Assembly: GCA_903858115.1 (NCBI GenBank)
Contig: CAIOHR010000432.1
Location: 111,629-175,628, forward strand
DNA: 64,000 nt
Direction of reading: 5' to 3'
From: an uncultured Pirellula sp.
Lineage (GTDB): Bacteria > Planctomycetota > Planctomycetia > Pirellulales > Pirellulaceae
Shown here: in pieces, positions 52,696-61,856 of the stretch
Layout of the letters: the number at the start of each line of letters is the position of its first letter
How positions within the stretch are numbered: the stretch's first letter is position 1
Translations under genes and position numbers: made by a program
The notes under the pieces: model-generated
What the model was told of the DNA's origin: nothing
The model's input: the letters and a program-made list of their open reading frames with translations, nothing else
Databases searched by the model: none

Positions 52696-53607
52696 ATGAG
52701 TTCCTACCATTTGACCCACCTCAAGCAACTTGAGGCAGAGAGCATTCACATCATTCGGGAGGTCGCGGCCGAATTCAAAAAACCCGTCATGTTGTATTCG
52801 GTTGGCAAAGACTCCGCCGTGATGACCCATTTGGCTCTCAAGGCATTTTATCCAGCCAAGCCTCCGTTTCCGTTCTTGCATGTCGATACGACGTGGAAGT
52901 TCAAAGAGATGATCGCCTTTCGCGACAATTACGTAAAGAATGAACTTGGAATCGAGCTGTTGGTCCACATCAATCACGAGGGACTGAAGCTCGGTATCAG
53001 TCCTTTTGAGAATAGCGAAAAGCACACGGAGGTCATGAAGACCGACTCGCTCAAAGCTGCCCTCGACAAGTATGGTTTTGATGCGGCATTCGGTGGAGCT
53101 CGGCGGGATGAAGAGAAGTCGCGAGCGAAAGAGCGAGTCTTCTCATTCCGTGACAAATTCCATCGTTGGGACCCGAAGAATCAACGCCCTGAGTTGTGGA
53201 GTCTTTACAACGCAAAGGTCAACCCTGGTGAAAGTATCCGAGTGTTCCCTTTGTCGAACTGGACGGAACTCGACATTTGGCAATACATCTACCTTGAGAA
53301 GATTCCGTTGCCCGATCTTTATCTTGCGAAGCCTCGAAAAGTAGTTTTCCGCAATGGCATCTGGATTCAGGTCAATGACGATCGCATGAAGTTACTGCCG
53401 GGCGAAGTCATCGAAGAACGGATGGTTCGCTTCCGAACGCTAGGTTGCTATCCATTGACGGGTGGTGTGGAGTCCGATGCGACGACATTGCCGCAGATCA
53501 TTCAAGAGATGCTCTTGACCAAAACATCAGAGCGCCAAGGCCGCGTGATCGACAAAGATGGTGGCGGTGCTGGTATGGAACTCAAGAAAATTCAAGGATA
53601 CTTCTAA
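52696..53607 (+). CDS. cysD: Sulfate adenylyltransferase subunit 2
   Basis: Catalytic subunit of ATP sulfurylase, makes APS from sulfate and ATP. The 303-residue sequence matches CysD: LKQLEAESIHIIREVAAEFKKPVML with PP-loop YSVGKDSAVMTHLALKAFYPAKPPFPFLHVDTTWKF, GGARRDEEKSRAKERVFSFRD, RVFPLSNWTELDIWQYI, and RFRTLGCYPLTGGVES. GAGAGGACG precedes the ATG. cysNC starts 2 bases after the stop. Confidence 0.96.
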   Translation: MSSYHLTHLKQLEAESIHIIREVAAEFKKPVMLYSVGKDSAVMTHLALKAFYPAKPPFPFLHVDTTWKFKEMIAFRDNYVKNELGIELLVHINHEGLKLGISPFENSEKHTEVMKTDSLKAALDKYGFDAAFGGARRDEEKSRAKERVFSFRDKFHRWDPKNQRPELWSLYNAKVNPGESIRVFPLSNWTELDIWQYIYLEKIPLPDLYLAKPRKVVFRNGIWIQVNDDRMKLLPGEVIEERMVRFRTLGCYPLTGGVESDATTLPQIIQEMLLTKTSERQGRVIDKDGGGAGMELKKIQGYF

Positions 53608-53609
53608 GC

Positions 53610-55538
53610 ATGTCGCACCAGAGCGATCTTATTGCCCAAGACATCTTGGCTTACTTGGAACAGCATGAACGCAAAGAGCTCTTGCGCTTCATCACATGCG
53701 GCAGCGTCGACGATGGCAAGAGCACGTTGATTGGTCGGCTGCTTTACGATAGCAAAATGCTATACGAAGATCAGTTAGCACAACTCGAGTCGGAAAGCAA
53801 AGTACATGGAACGACCGGCGGTGGATTCGATCCTGCATTGGTAACTGACGGATTGCGAGCCGAGCGTGAACAAGGGATCACGATCGACGTAGCGTATCGA
53901 TATTTTTCCACTGCCAAACGCAAGTTCATCATCGCCGACACGCCTGGCCACGAGCAGTACACTCGCAACATGGCGACCGGCGCTTCAACGGCGGATTTGG
54001 CCATCATTCTCATCGATGCCCGACATGGTGTGCTGACTCAGACGAAGCGACATAGCTTTATCGTTTCCTTGTTGGGGATTCGACACGTTGTTGTGACGAT
54101 CAACAAAATGGACTTGGTCGGCTATAGCCAAGCGAGGTTCGACGAAATTTGCGATGACTACCGCGCATTTGCATCGCGGCTTCAGCTTCCCGATTTGCAT
54201 TTTATTCCGCTCGTTGCGTTGCATGGTGAGAATGTGGTTGACCCGAGCGCCAACATGAGTTGGTATCGTGGCAGCACGTTGATGAATTTCCTGGAGAGCG
54301 TCTACATCGGATCCGACCGAAACTTTGAGGACTTCCGGCTGCCGATTCAAATCGTGAATCGACCCAATTTGGATTTTCGTGGTTTCTGCGGTACGATCGC
54401 TTCTGGAATCATTCGGCAGGGAGACGAGATTATGGTCTTGCCTGCCAAACGCACCAGCAAAGTCAAACGGATCGTCACTTTCGATGGCGATGTGACAGAA
54501 GCCTTCACACCTCAATCGATAACGTTGGTACTCGAAGACGAAGTCGACTGCTCGCGCGGGGACATGATTGTTCGACCGGGCAACGTCCCGAAGATCGCCA
54601 ACAGCATCGACGCAACGATCGTGTGGATGAGTAACGATGCTATGGTTCCAGGCAAAACATACTTGTTCAAGCATACGACGCAGACCGTGACCGGGCAAAT
54701 CGACTCACTCAAATATCGGGTCGATGTGAACACATTGCACCGCGTCAACGCCCCCGATCTCCAGTTGAATGAAATCGGCCGATGTTCGGTGACATTGAGT
54801 CAGCCAATTTACTTCGATGCTTATCGACGCAACCGGACGACTGGTTCGTTTATCATTATCGACCGCATTACGAATGCGACTGTAGGGGCTGGGATGATTT
54901 CGGATCGGGATTCAGCCCGCCAAGCCTTGGCCGCTTGGGAAAGCACCGAAGGTTCCGAGATCTCGTCGACGGGTGAAGTGTCCCAAGTCAACGATGTCGA
55001 GCGAGCTGCTCGGTTTGGGCAAAAGCCAGCAACGCTGTTGTTTACAGGTTTGCCATCGACGGGCAAGACTACCATTGCGAGCGCTGTCGAACGAGCATTG
55101 TTCGATAGTGGTCGCGCAGTCTCAGTTCTCGATGGGGAATTGATGCGACGCGGAGTGAACAAAGACCTCGGTTACACTGTGGAGGAACGCAGCGAGAATT
55201 TGCGACGGTCTGCCCATGTTGCCAAACTGTTCAACGATCATGGGCTCATTTGTTTGGCTGCGTTTGTTGCACCAAGTCAATCGGTGCGAGATCGAGTAGC
55301 TGAAGTAATAGGCAAGGACCGGTTCTTTGTGATTCATTGCAAAGCCGAAGAAAGCACCCGGTCTCAAAGACTGAAGGTAGCGGGCGAGTCCGACACGACA
55401 ACGGTTGATCGCAGGAGCTTTGGCGAATACGAAGCGCCGGATTCTCCAGACTTGGTTTTGGACACAGGGGCAGCATCGATTGCCGAATGCGTCGAAGCTG
55501 TTGTCGAGATGCTGAAGCAAAAGCAAATCATTCGCTAA
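53610..55538 (+). CDS. cysNC: Bifunctional sulfate adenylyltransferase subunit 1 / APS kinase
   Basis: 642 residues. Residues 1-440 are the CysN GTPase that drives APS synthesis: GSVDDGKSTLIGRLLYDS, EQGITIDVAYRYFST, DTPGHEQYTRN, and NKMDLVGYS, then beta-barrel domains. From about residue 470 is a CysC domain (P-loop GLPSTGKTT, LDGELMRRGVNKDLGYTVEERSENLRR, EYEAPDSPDLVLDTG). Some APS-kinase positions differ: LDGELMRRG for LDGDNVRxG, FVAPSQSVRDR for FISPxxxxR, and the KGLYxxA lid is not recognisable. The kinase may be weak or altered. The start is the ATG at 53610, 2 bases after cysD. Confidence 0.93.
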   Translation: MSHQSDLIAQDILAYLEQHERKELLRFITCGSVDDGKSTLIGRLLYDSKMLYEDQLAQLESESKVHGTTGGGFDPALVTDGLRAEREQGITIDVAYRYFSTAKRKFIIADTPGHEQYTRNMATGASTADLAIILIDARHGVLTQTKRHSFIVSLLGIRHVVVTINKMDLVGYSQARFDEICDDYRAFASRLQLPDLHFIPLVALHGENVVDPSANMSWYRGSTLMNFLESVYIGSDRNFEDFRLPIQIVNRPNLDFRGFCGTIASGIIRQGDEIMVLPAKRTSKVKRIVTFDGDVTEAFTPQSITLVLEDEVDCSRGDMIVRPGNVPKIANSIDATIVWMSNDAMVPGKTYLFKHTTQTVTGQIDSLKYRVDVNTLHRVNAPDLQLNEIGRCSVTLSQPIYFDAYRRNRTTGSFIIIDRITNATVGAGMISDRDSARQALAAWESTEGSEISSTGEVSQVNDVERAARFGQKPATLLFTGLPSTGKTTIASAVERALFDSGRAVSVLDGELMRRGVNKDLGYTVEERSENLRRSAHVAKLFNDHGLICLAAFVAPSQSVRDRVAEVIGKDRFFVIHCKAEESTRSQRLKVAGESDTTTVDRRSFGEYEAPDSPDLVLDTGAASIAECVEAVVEMLKQKQIIR

Positions 55539-55638
55539 CCCAAAGTCGTTGATCGCTCCGCCGATCAAATGGCTGTTTGGAAAGCAGATGCTATAGCCGA
55601 GACTGCTGGGCCGGCATGACCGACGGAGCGGTCATCGA

Positions 55639-56130
55639 CTAACCAAGCTTCATTCGAAACGGTGTTCCTCTCGGCGCGACATCTTGCGTGCCGGGTAACC
55701 AACGCAGTGGTGACTCGGTTTGTTTCACCGAGTCGACAATCGAGGAAACGGTATCTGGCGAATCGTCAAGATGCTGCGAGAGTTGAGAACGAACTGGTTC
55801 TGGCCCGTCGATTGCGATGGAGCCATCATTCACTTCCAACGTGAATTCGCTTGCACGATGATTTAAGCCCAGTTGTTTGCTAGCGTTCTCAATCCAGCTC
55901 GCGATGGAGTTCCGAATTTCGAAGAGCGAGGACTTGCGAAGGCTGCTATTTGGAGTCTTCGGATTGTTGTTTGCCGTTCGTTCCGAGGGGCCATTGGTTT
56001 TTGGGGTCTCGTTTGGCGAAAGAAGATCGCCAAAGAGCTTGCTCGTCGCCTTGGTGGCTTGTCCAATTGTTTGGAAAGCTATGGGACTTGCTGCTATCCC
56101 TGCGCCCAACCATGAGAAAGGAAGATTCAT
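55639..56130 (-). CDS. Hypothetical protein with amphipathic helical middle
   Basis: 163 residues. A hydrophobic N-terminus (NLPFSWLGAGIAASPIAFQTIG) could be a membrane anchor or signal. Next comes an Asn/Pro/Ser-rich linker (about 35-65), then a predicted helix RNSIASWIENASKQLGL, a beta pair FTLEVNDGSIAIDG, and a Pro/Arg-rich C-terminus. No family recognised. Convergent with cysNC. Composition and lack of a plausible competitor frame support it as real. Confidence 0.5.
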   Translation of the reverse strand: MNLPFSWLGAGIAASPIAFQTIGQATKATSKLFGDLLSPNETPKTNGPSERTANNNPKTPNSSLRKSSLFEIRNSIASWIENASKQLGLNHRASEFTLEVNDGSIAIDGPEPVRSQLSQHLDDSPDTVSSIVDSVKQTESPLRWLPGTQDVAPRGTPFRMKLG

Positions 56131-56463
56131 TCGCGGTCTCGTTCAAAGGATTGACGCCCATAACTGTTGATGAGATTGAGTGGAAACCATCGGAAGTCTA
56201 CGAACGCGTCGGAGGACACGGTCTCACATCGATTGACTCGGCAATATGGATGGGGTTTGTTAACTAATTCCGGATAGGTAGACAATTCCTTACAAAATTT
56301 CCGGAAACGGGATCATAAACTCAATCTGGCCTACCGAAGAATCCGATAAATCGTGATGTGCCTAGGGGGAAAGAGATACACAAGATTCGGATCAAAGCAG
56401 CTTCGTGCCTTAGCTGTACCGAATGTTGAGTAGCTTCCATCAACCAACAGTCCCCCTCGTTCC
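56131..56463. other. Divergent intergenic region, no gene seen
   Basis: About 330 bases between the leftward hypothetical gene and the rightward lipoprotein gene. There is a short palindrome, TTTCCGGAAA, near 56300, with a TTCCGGA half about 30 bases before it; nothing else stood out. No frame here has a start with a ribosome-binding site. Confidence 0.35.
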
Positions 56464-57957
56464 ATGCAACTCCAGTTACCGAGTCCAAGCAAAAGAGCTG
56501 TCTGTTCGTGCTCGCGGGTTGGATACTGGTCCGAAGCGTGGTCGCTTCTCTGGTTTTGCTTGCTAACAACTGTGTTCTCGGGCTGCAATCTCGTGCCAGA
56601 CATTCGGACGAAGCCCCAGTTTCACAATCCGTTTCCGCAGTTATCGCGGGTAGCGGTCATGCCTTTTCGCAATCAGAGCCAAGAGCCGACGTTGAGTGGC
56701 GGCCGCGTCTCGATGGCTTATTACAACGAATTGCAATCGGTCCCGGGTTTTGAGGTTGTGCCATTCGGAGTGGTTGAGAACCAGCTAGCATTCTTCGAAT
56801 CGCAAGTGCTTCGTCGCCCCATAGGAACGGCCGAGGACTTTCAGCAGTTTGCAAAACATCTCGGCGTCGATGCCGTTCTTCAAGGTGCGATTACGGATTA
56901 CGATCCATACTATCCTCCTCGGATGACATTGAAGGTGAACTGGTATGCTGCCAATCCAGGTTTGCATCCGATTCCGATAGGTTATGGATTGCCGTGGGGA
57001 ACGAAGGCCGAGAAAAAGATCCCGAGTTGGATACGACTCGAATCGGAGCGAGCGTTGGCTCGGGAGCAGATCGCTACCCAGACTCCGTTTGAGAATGAAA
57101 CCGAAGACAGAAATCCTTTGGAAAATCCGGAAGTCGTCTCCCCCTCTACCGACACCCCATCGCAGCCGCCGAATTCGGAATCGGTGCCACCCGTGCAGGC
57201 TCCGAGCCGCAAGGAAGTGCAAAAACAAGGGGAATCTGACGAATCTCAACCGAGTAAATCCTCTGACGCGGTCGCCGGAAAGAGCAAGGATCCGATCGCG
57301 TTAGCTCGATTTCAGCTACCCCTTCACTCAGGCCAAAGTGTCATTCCTGCATCTGGGCAAATTTCGACCGAGGCTGATCCATACCAGAGTGAAGCGAGTA
57401 GCCAGTCCGAGGCGAGTGAATCGGCAGAAGCGGAGTTTGATGAGCCCGCTCGAATCCCTCCGAAGCTAGCATCCCTTCGAGAGCAATCGCCTATCGTAAT
57501 GAGTCAAGACGGAACCTTTGTGCAGTCTTCCGAATCGTTGGAACCAGACGCAACGGCGAGTACGTCGTCCCCCTTAGAGTTTGACCGGGACGGAGAAGGC
57601 CTCGATTTGGCAAATGCTAGGCCAGGAAGTCTTCCGCCGGACTGGCCCGATCCGAGTGGGTTTATTCCACCTCGACCGGGCCCTCAAAGACCGACAATGC
57701 AAGCACAGTATGAGCCAGTCATTTCACATATGAAGGCCTATAACGGTAATGACGAAGATTTCACGCAATCACTTCAGGAGTACTATTACTTTCGTGACGA
57801 CGCGCGTTTTGGAGGCTGGCAATCGTATCTCCAACGCAGCGAAGACTTTATAAGATTCTGCTGTCATCGTCATATCGTGGAAACGCTCAGTTCGCGTGGA
57901 GGACAGTTAGAAAGTCGAATGAATCTCCGATGGCCTATTGGCCGATACGAACGCTAG
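56464..57957 (+). CDS. Lipoprotein with CsgG/LpoB-like N-terminal domain
   Basis: 497 residues. A hydrophobic stretch WSLLWFCLLTTVFSGC ends in a lipobox Cys. The next 130 residues resemble the nucleotide-like fold of CsgG, LpoB and GNA1162 lipoproteins: RVAVMPFRNQSQEPTLSGGRVSMAYYNELQSVPGFEVVPFGVVENQL, then FAKHLGVDAVLQGAITDYDPYYPP. A long disordered Pro/Ser/Glu/Gln-rich part (about 200-400) follows, then a compact Tyr/Arg/Phe-rich C-terminus with HMKAYNGNDEDFTQSLQEYYYFRDDARFGGWQSYLQRSEDFI. Probably an outer-membrane lipoprotein that helps envelope assembly; no catalytic motif. Confidence 0.65.
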   Translation: MQLQLPSPSKRAVCSCSRVGYWSEAWSLLWFCLLTTVFSGCNLVPDIRTKPQFHNPFPQLSRVAVMPFRNQSQEPTLSGGRVSMAYYNELQSVPGFEVVPFGVVENQLAFFESQVLRRPIGTAEDFQQFAKHLGVDAVLQGAITDYDPYYPPRMTLKVNWYAANPGLHPIPIGYGLPWGTKAEKKIPSWIRLESERALAREQIATQTPFENETEDRNPLENPEVVSPSTDTPSQPPNSESVPPVQAPSRKEVQKQGESDESQPSKSSDAVAGKSKDPIALARFQLPLHSGQSVIPASGQISTEADPYQSEASSQSEASESAEAEFDEPARIPPKLASLREQSPIVMSQDGTFVQSSESLEPDATASTSSPLEFDRDGEGLDLANARPGSLPPDWPDPSGFIPPRPGPQRPTMQAQYEPVISHMKAYNGNDEDFTQSLQEYYYFRDDARFGGWQSYLQRSEDFIRFCCHRHIVETLSSRGGQLESRMNLRWPIGRYER

Positions 57958-58040
57958 CCGCAACAAGGCACAGCGGCACGGTTGACTTCGAACTTCGAAG
58001 AGCGACCAGCGATAGAAACCAAGGCACGGAGGTTCGCTCG

Positions 58041-58334
58041 ATGAGCGGCGAAGTCAATGTCGTTGCGTTAGCACGCGGCGAGGAACAGTATATTTTTTTG
58101 TTCGATGAAGCGAATCGAACCGAGACGCTTCGTACCCTCGGTCGATACGCTGCCGATCCAAATCTTGGTTTTACTTGGCATGACGCAGCGATACTAAGTC
58201 AGCGCATCCGGGAGTTGATGCCAGCGTCGCAGATGAACCAAGTGCATGTGAAGGGAAATCATCCATCCTGCTCTCACAGTTTTGCCGTCCCTGCCCCCAA
58301 ACCACGATTTCGTTTGCCGACTGACGGTTCGTAG
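58041..58334 (+). CDS. Conserved small protein of unknown function
   Basis: 97 residues. The ATG at 58041 has GGAGG eight bases upstream; an in-frame ATG at 57930 lies inside the previous gene. The part VNVVALARGEEQYIFLFDEANRTETLRTLGRYAADPNLGFTWHDAAILSQRIRELM reads as a small alpha/beta protein of a kind I have seen in many planctomycetes, without function. The last 30 residues are Pro/Ser/His-rich. It lies 83 bases behind the lipoprotein gene. Confidence 0.65.
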   Translation: MSGEVNVVALARGEEQYIFLFDEANRTETLRTLGRYAADPNLGFTWHDAAILSQRIRELMPASQMNQVHVKGNHPSCSHSFAVPAPKPRFRLPTDGS

Positions 58335-58396
58335 CGTATGCGAACGAAATTTCTTGACCAACCACTGCGGCTTTTAGCCCGCCTCGGCAGTGCCGA

Positions 58397-58414
58397 CCCC
58401 AGATTTTGCTGGGG
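58397..58414 (+). terminator. GC-rich hairpin behind the small conserved gene
   Basis: CCCCAG and CTGGGG form a 6-bp stem around ATTTTG; a smaller hairpin, CGGCA-G-TGCCG, lies just before it. There is no T tract, so it is a weak terminator candidate. The next 190 bases up to fusA hold no gene. Confidence 0.35.
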
Positions 58415-58602
58415 AATCTCTAGTTCGTCGCTGGACTTTTGGCCTTTCGCAAAAGCGATAATTTTGTAGAATTTCCAGGATATTTACTGGTAAAAGCGTC
58501 GTACACGCGAGCTCCACTGTCGGGGTTTGAGCCGTGAGCGGGCTAATTGTTTTCCTTTGCTGTGCTTTTGGGTTATTCCGAGCACACAACGCTGAGTGAA
58601 GT

Positions 58603-60690
58603 ATGGACCTTAGAAATTTACGTAACATCGGTATCAGTGCACACATTGACTCTGGAAAAACCACCCTCAGCGAGCGAGTTCTTTTCTACGCAGGTCGAAT
58701 CCACAAGATAGAAGAGGTCAAGGGAGACGGCGACGGCGCGACAATGGATTATATGGAGCTAGAGAAAGAGCGAGGGATCACGATCACTAGCGCAGCGACC
58801 CAGCTCTCGTGGAAAGACAACGTTATCAACTTGATCGACACCCCGGGCCACGTGGACTTCACGATCGAAGTCGAACGCTCGCTCCGAGTTTTGGACGGTG
58901 CCGTTCTCGTGCTTTGCTCCGTCGGTGGAGTTCAAAGCCAGTCGTTGACAGTCGATCGCCAAATGAGACGATACGGCGTTCCTCGATTGGCGTTCGTCAA
59001 CAAGATGGACCGTACCGGTGCTGATGCATACCGAGTGGCGCAAATGGTTCGCGATAAACTGAACGCAGACGCCATCATGATGCAAATCCCGATTGGTGCG
59101 GGTGAAACTTTCGAAGGGGTCATCGACCTCGTTGGATTGAAGGCGTACTTCTTCGACGGCAAAGATGGCGAAAACGTCCGCGAAGAAGCGATTCCAGCCG
59201 ACTACGTTGCCAAAGCTGCTGAGATGCGGCAAAAGATGCTGGAGTCGCTCTCGATGTACAGCGACGAGATGATGGAACTTTTGTTGAGCGAAGAAGCTGT
59301 TCCTGATGATTTGGTTTACAGTGTTTGCAAGAGTGCAACACAACAACTCCGAATTACCCCTGTCTTCTGCGGTAGTGCGTACAAGAACAAAGGCGTACAA
59401 CTGCTCCTGGATGCTGTGCTTCGATATCTTCCTAGCCCGTTAGAACGAGAAATCAAAGCGCGCAAAGTTGGCGATGAGTCGATCAAGCTTGAATTGAAGC
59501 CCGATCCAACTCTCCCATTTGTTGGCATGGCGTTCAAGATCGTGGAAGATCCGTTCGGTCAGTTAACCTTTATGCGAATCTACCAAGGGAAGATCAGCAA
59601 AGGGGAAATGTACATCAATCAGCGTACCGCCAAGAAAGAACGATTCAGCCGAATCGTCCGAATGCATGCTGACAAACGTGAAGAAGTGGACACCGCTTCG
59701 GCTGGTGACATCGTTGCGATCATGGGTATCGATTGTGCGAGTGGTGAAACCTATTCGAACGACCGCGATTATTGCACACTGGAAACTATGTTCGTTCCGC
59801 AACCTGTGATCAAGGTGGCGGTAACACCTGCAAGCCGCGCGGACGCCGACAAGATGTCCAAGGCATTGAATCGATTCCGTAAGGAAGATCCAACATTCCA
59901 AATCTACAACGATGAAGAAACGAGCGAAACAATCATCTGCGGAATGGGTGAGTTGCACCTTGACATTTACGTCGAACGAATGCGCCGCGAGTACAAGGTC
60001 GAAGTCCAAGTGGGTGCTCCGAAGGTTAGCTATCGCGAATCACCAGGCGCAGCTCAAGACTTCAACTATAAGCACAAGAAGCAAACCGGTGGATCTGGTC
60101 AGTTTGCCCACATCGTTGGCAGCCTGACACCAATCGATCCTGAAGGTGAAACAACCTTCGTCTTCGAAGATCACGTCACCGGTGGTCGTATTCCAAAGCA
60201 GTTCATCGCTCCTGTTGAAAAGGGATTCCGAGACTCGATGGTCAAGGGACCTTTGGCAGACTTCCCGGTGGTGGGTGTGAAGATCGACTTGAAAGACGGG
60301 AGCTACCACGATGTGGACTCGAGCGAACGCGCGTTCTACATCGCTGCGTGCGATTGCTTCCGCGAAACGATGCGAGCTGCGACACCTGTCTTGCTCGAAC
60401 CGATCATGCGATGCGATGTCGAGTGCCCTGAGAACGACCAAGGTTCCGTAGTAGGTGATATTATTTCTCGACGTGGATTGGTAACGCAAACTGATACGCG
60501 AGATCGAGTTTCCTATATCACTGCAGAAGTGCCATTGTCGAATACATTCGGTTATGCAACCGATCTTCGAAGTATGACCAAAGGACAAGGCACGTTCTCG
60601 ATGGAACTAGCCAAGTACTCGGTTGTTCCTCGAAACTTGCAAGATGACATCATCAGCGAACGCAAGAAACAACTGGCAGCACGAGCCTAG
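58603..60690 (+). CDS. fusA: Elongation factor G, mitochondrial/spd-EFG1-like
   Basis: 695 residues; GTP-driven translocase of the ribosome. Domain I has P-loop AHIDSGKTTLSERVLFYAGRIHKIEEV (13-39), ERGITITSAAT, DTPGHVDFTIEVERSLRVLDGAV and NKMDRTGAD. Later domains include VTPASRADADKMSKALNRFRKEDPTF and GMGELHLDIYVERMRREYKVE. The P-loop is AHIDSGKTT instead of AHIDAGKTT, and the surrounding words are those of mitochondrial EF-G1 and the spd-type EF-G1 of spirochaetes, planctomycetes and deltaproteobacteria. If so, ribosome recycling may rest on a separate EFG2 gene, not in this window. A terminator follows. Confidence 0.94.
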   Translation: MDLRNLRNIGISAHIDSGKTTLSERVLFYAGRIHKIEEVKGDGDGATMDYMELEKERGITITSAATQLSWKDNVINLIDTPGHVDFTIEVERSLRVLDGAVLVLCSVGGVQSQSLTVDRQMRRYGVPRLAFVNKMDRTGADAYRVAQMVRDKLNADAIMMQIPIGAGETFEGVIDLVGLKAYFFDGKDGENVREEAIPADYVAKAAEMRQKMLESLSMYSDEMMELLLSEEAVPDDLVYSVCKSATQQLRITPVFCGSAYKNKGVQLLLDAVLRYLPSPLEREIKARKVGDESIKLELKPDPTLPFVGMAFKIVEDPFGQLTFMRIYQGKISKGEMYINQRTAKKERFSRIVRMHADKREEVDTASAGDIVAIMGIDCASGETYSNDRDYCTLETMFVPQPVIKVAVTPASRADADKMSKALNRFRKEDPTFQIYNDEETSETIICGMGELHLDIYVERMRREYKVEVQVGAPKVSYRESPGAAQDFNYKHKKQTGGSGQFAHIVGSLTPIDPEGETTFVFEDHVTGGRIPKQFIAPVEKGFRDSMVKGPLADFPVVGVKIDLKDGSYHDVDSSERAFYIAACDCFRETMRAATPVLLEPIMRCDVECPENDQGSVVGDIISRRGLVTQTDTRDRVSYITAEVPLSNTFGYATDLRSMTKGQGTFSMELAKYSVVPRNLQDDIISERKKQLAARA

Positions 60691-60731
60691 TTTTTCGATT
60701 TCAGTTGTTGTTCGACTTCAATGAATGAAAC

Positions 60732-60759
60732 GAGCCGGAGTGTTTCTCCGGCTCTTTTT
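60732..60759 (+). terminator. Rho-independent terminator behind fusA
   Basis: GAGCCGGAG / CTCCGGCTC, a perfect 9-bp stem, closes a TGTTT loop and is followed by five T, 42 bases after the fusA stop. Confidence 0.92.
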
Positions 60760-60784
60760 GTTTGTGTATGGACACGCTCCATCT

Positions 60785-60905
60785 GAGAAGCTCTGGGAGG
60801 GTCGGCCAAAGGCTGGGGAGGGAGGACTGACTTACGTCATCGCTACTGGCAACTTAACCCTCCCTAGCTCCACGCTCCCCAAAAAGGAGGGTGGAGCTAC
60901 GACAA
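60785..60905. repeat. GC-rich element with two overlapping inverted repeats
   Basis: Two arm pairs: GCTGGGGAGGG (60812-60822) with CCCTCCCTAGC (60858-60868), 10 of 11 bases matched, and AGCTCCACGCTCC (60866-60878) with GGAGGGTGGAGCT (60886-60898), 12 of 13 matched. The arms share bases, so the two folds compete. A GGGAGGGTCGGCC stretch lies ahead. Composition is unlike the flanks. It looks like a dispersed planctomycete repeat (MITE-like), not a gene; the frame across it lacks support. Confidence 0.5.
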
Positions 60906-60957
60906 TCTGGCCAAACGAGACGAACTTGAGACAAGAGGATGCCGCTCGATTGTGTTA

Positions 60958-61299
60958 CTAGTACGCGAACGGCGTGTAATTTACAAATCCGGGCGAAACG
61001 ACCCATCGGTGTGTTCGTTGAACTGGGACAATCATCGAAAGACTTGAGTTCAGGTTCGGACGTGCATAGTCGAAACCCATCATGTCGTAGTAACGATTAA
61101 GCGATTCACGATACTGAGCTTTTTCCCGAGCCTTGGCTGTCCAATAGATTTGGGCAGGAGTCGGTTCAAAGCGAGCCCAGCCTGGGGTCATGGGACGGTC
61201 TGAGGGAGAACCGCCTGTGAGTGGTTCCGACTCTTGACCAATCGCACTGAGAGATGTGAACAGTGCGGTGATGAGAAATGCTATCGCAAACAGTCGCAT
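60958..61299 (-). CDS. Small secreted protein of unknown function
   Basis: 113 residues with a clear signal peptide (RLFAIAFLITALFTSLSAIGQ). The mature part is rich in Tyr, Pro and Arg: PMTPGWARFEPTPAQIYWTAKAREKAQYRESLNRYYDMMGFDYARPNL, ending WVVSPGFVNYTPFAY. No domain recognised. AAAGG precedes the ATG. Stands between fusA and a pseudogene. Confidence 0.6.
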   Translation of the reverse strand: MRLFAIAFLITALFTSLSAIGQESEPLTGGSPSDRPMTPGWARFEPTPAQIYWTAKAREKAQYRESLNRYYDMMGFDYARPNLNSSLSMIVPVQRTHRWVVSPGFVNYTPFAY

Positions 61300-61501
61300 A
61301 GGATGGACCTTTCAAATAGGGGAAGCCATCCTTGGACTACAATCGCGTCATTTTAAGGCAGTATCGGTCGACTCCATCAACCCAATAGCTGTTGTAGTTT
61401 CGTCATTTCACAGTTTGAAACATGCTAGAAACTCACGACGCTCCCATCTCTTTCCTATCCCGCAAAATGCATCCATTGCTCAGAGTTTTTGTAGGTAGAT
61501 C

Positions 61502-61751
61502 TTACCTGCGTCCACCCAACAGATCGCGGATGTTATCAACAGAGCATTCATTTGCGATGCCGTGCGGGCTGTTCCGTCCGGCGTCTCGGCAGACCGTCCT
61601 ATTCCACCGATGAGAACAGGAATAGCAGCCGAGATCGTATCTCTTGTTTGAGACTCGTCCGTACCCAAATGCGAGGCAAGTTCTCGAATGCGACGTTCAT
61701 CAAGTTGTTCATCTATTGGATCAGTGACTTCGGACAGAGGAAGCTCGTTTC
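61502..61751 (-). pseudogene. Broken DUF937 family gene
   Basis: One frame reads DERRIRELASHLGTDESQTRDTISAAIPVLIGGIGRSAETPDG, which matches the start of DUF937 proteins (short helix, QxxD, then the PxLxGG helix). It continues without sense, while the next frame reads SVDNIRDLLGGRR and stops, which matches the family's glycine-rich end. A frameshift and a deletion thus lie near 61560, and no proper start codon is in frame. Remaining sequence from 61300 to 61856 has no other gene seen. Confidence 0.45.
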
Positions 61752-61856
61752 AAAATGCTATCGTGAGAAGTATAATGGAGACGAACATCGTAAGGGATAG
61801 TCGTTGTCGTTCCATACGGAGTATGGGCATCTAGTCGAATACGAAAGGGATTGCGA

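Noticed and set aside
58759..59400. 213-codon minus-strand frame within fusA
   Set aside because: Lies wholly inside the EF-G coding region; composition of a shadow frame.
60725..60961. 78-codon frame behind fusA
   Set aside because: It starts inside the fusA terminator and runs through the inverted-repeat element; its peptide is just a translation of the repeat.
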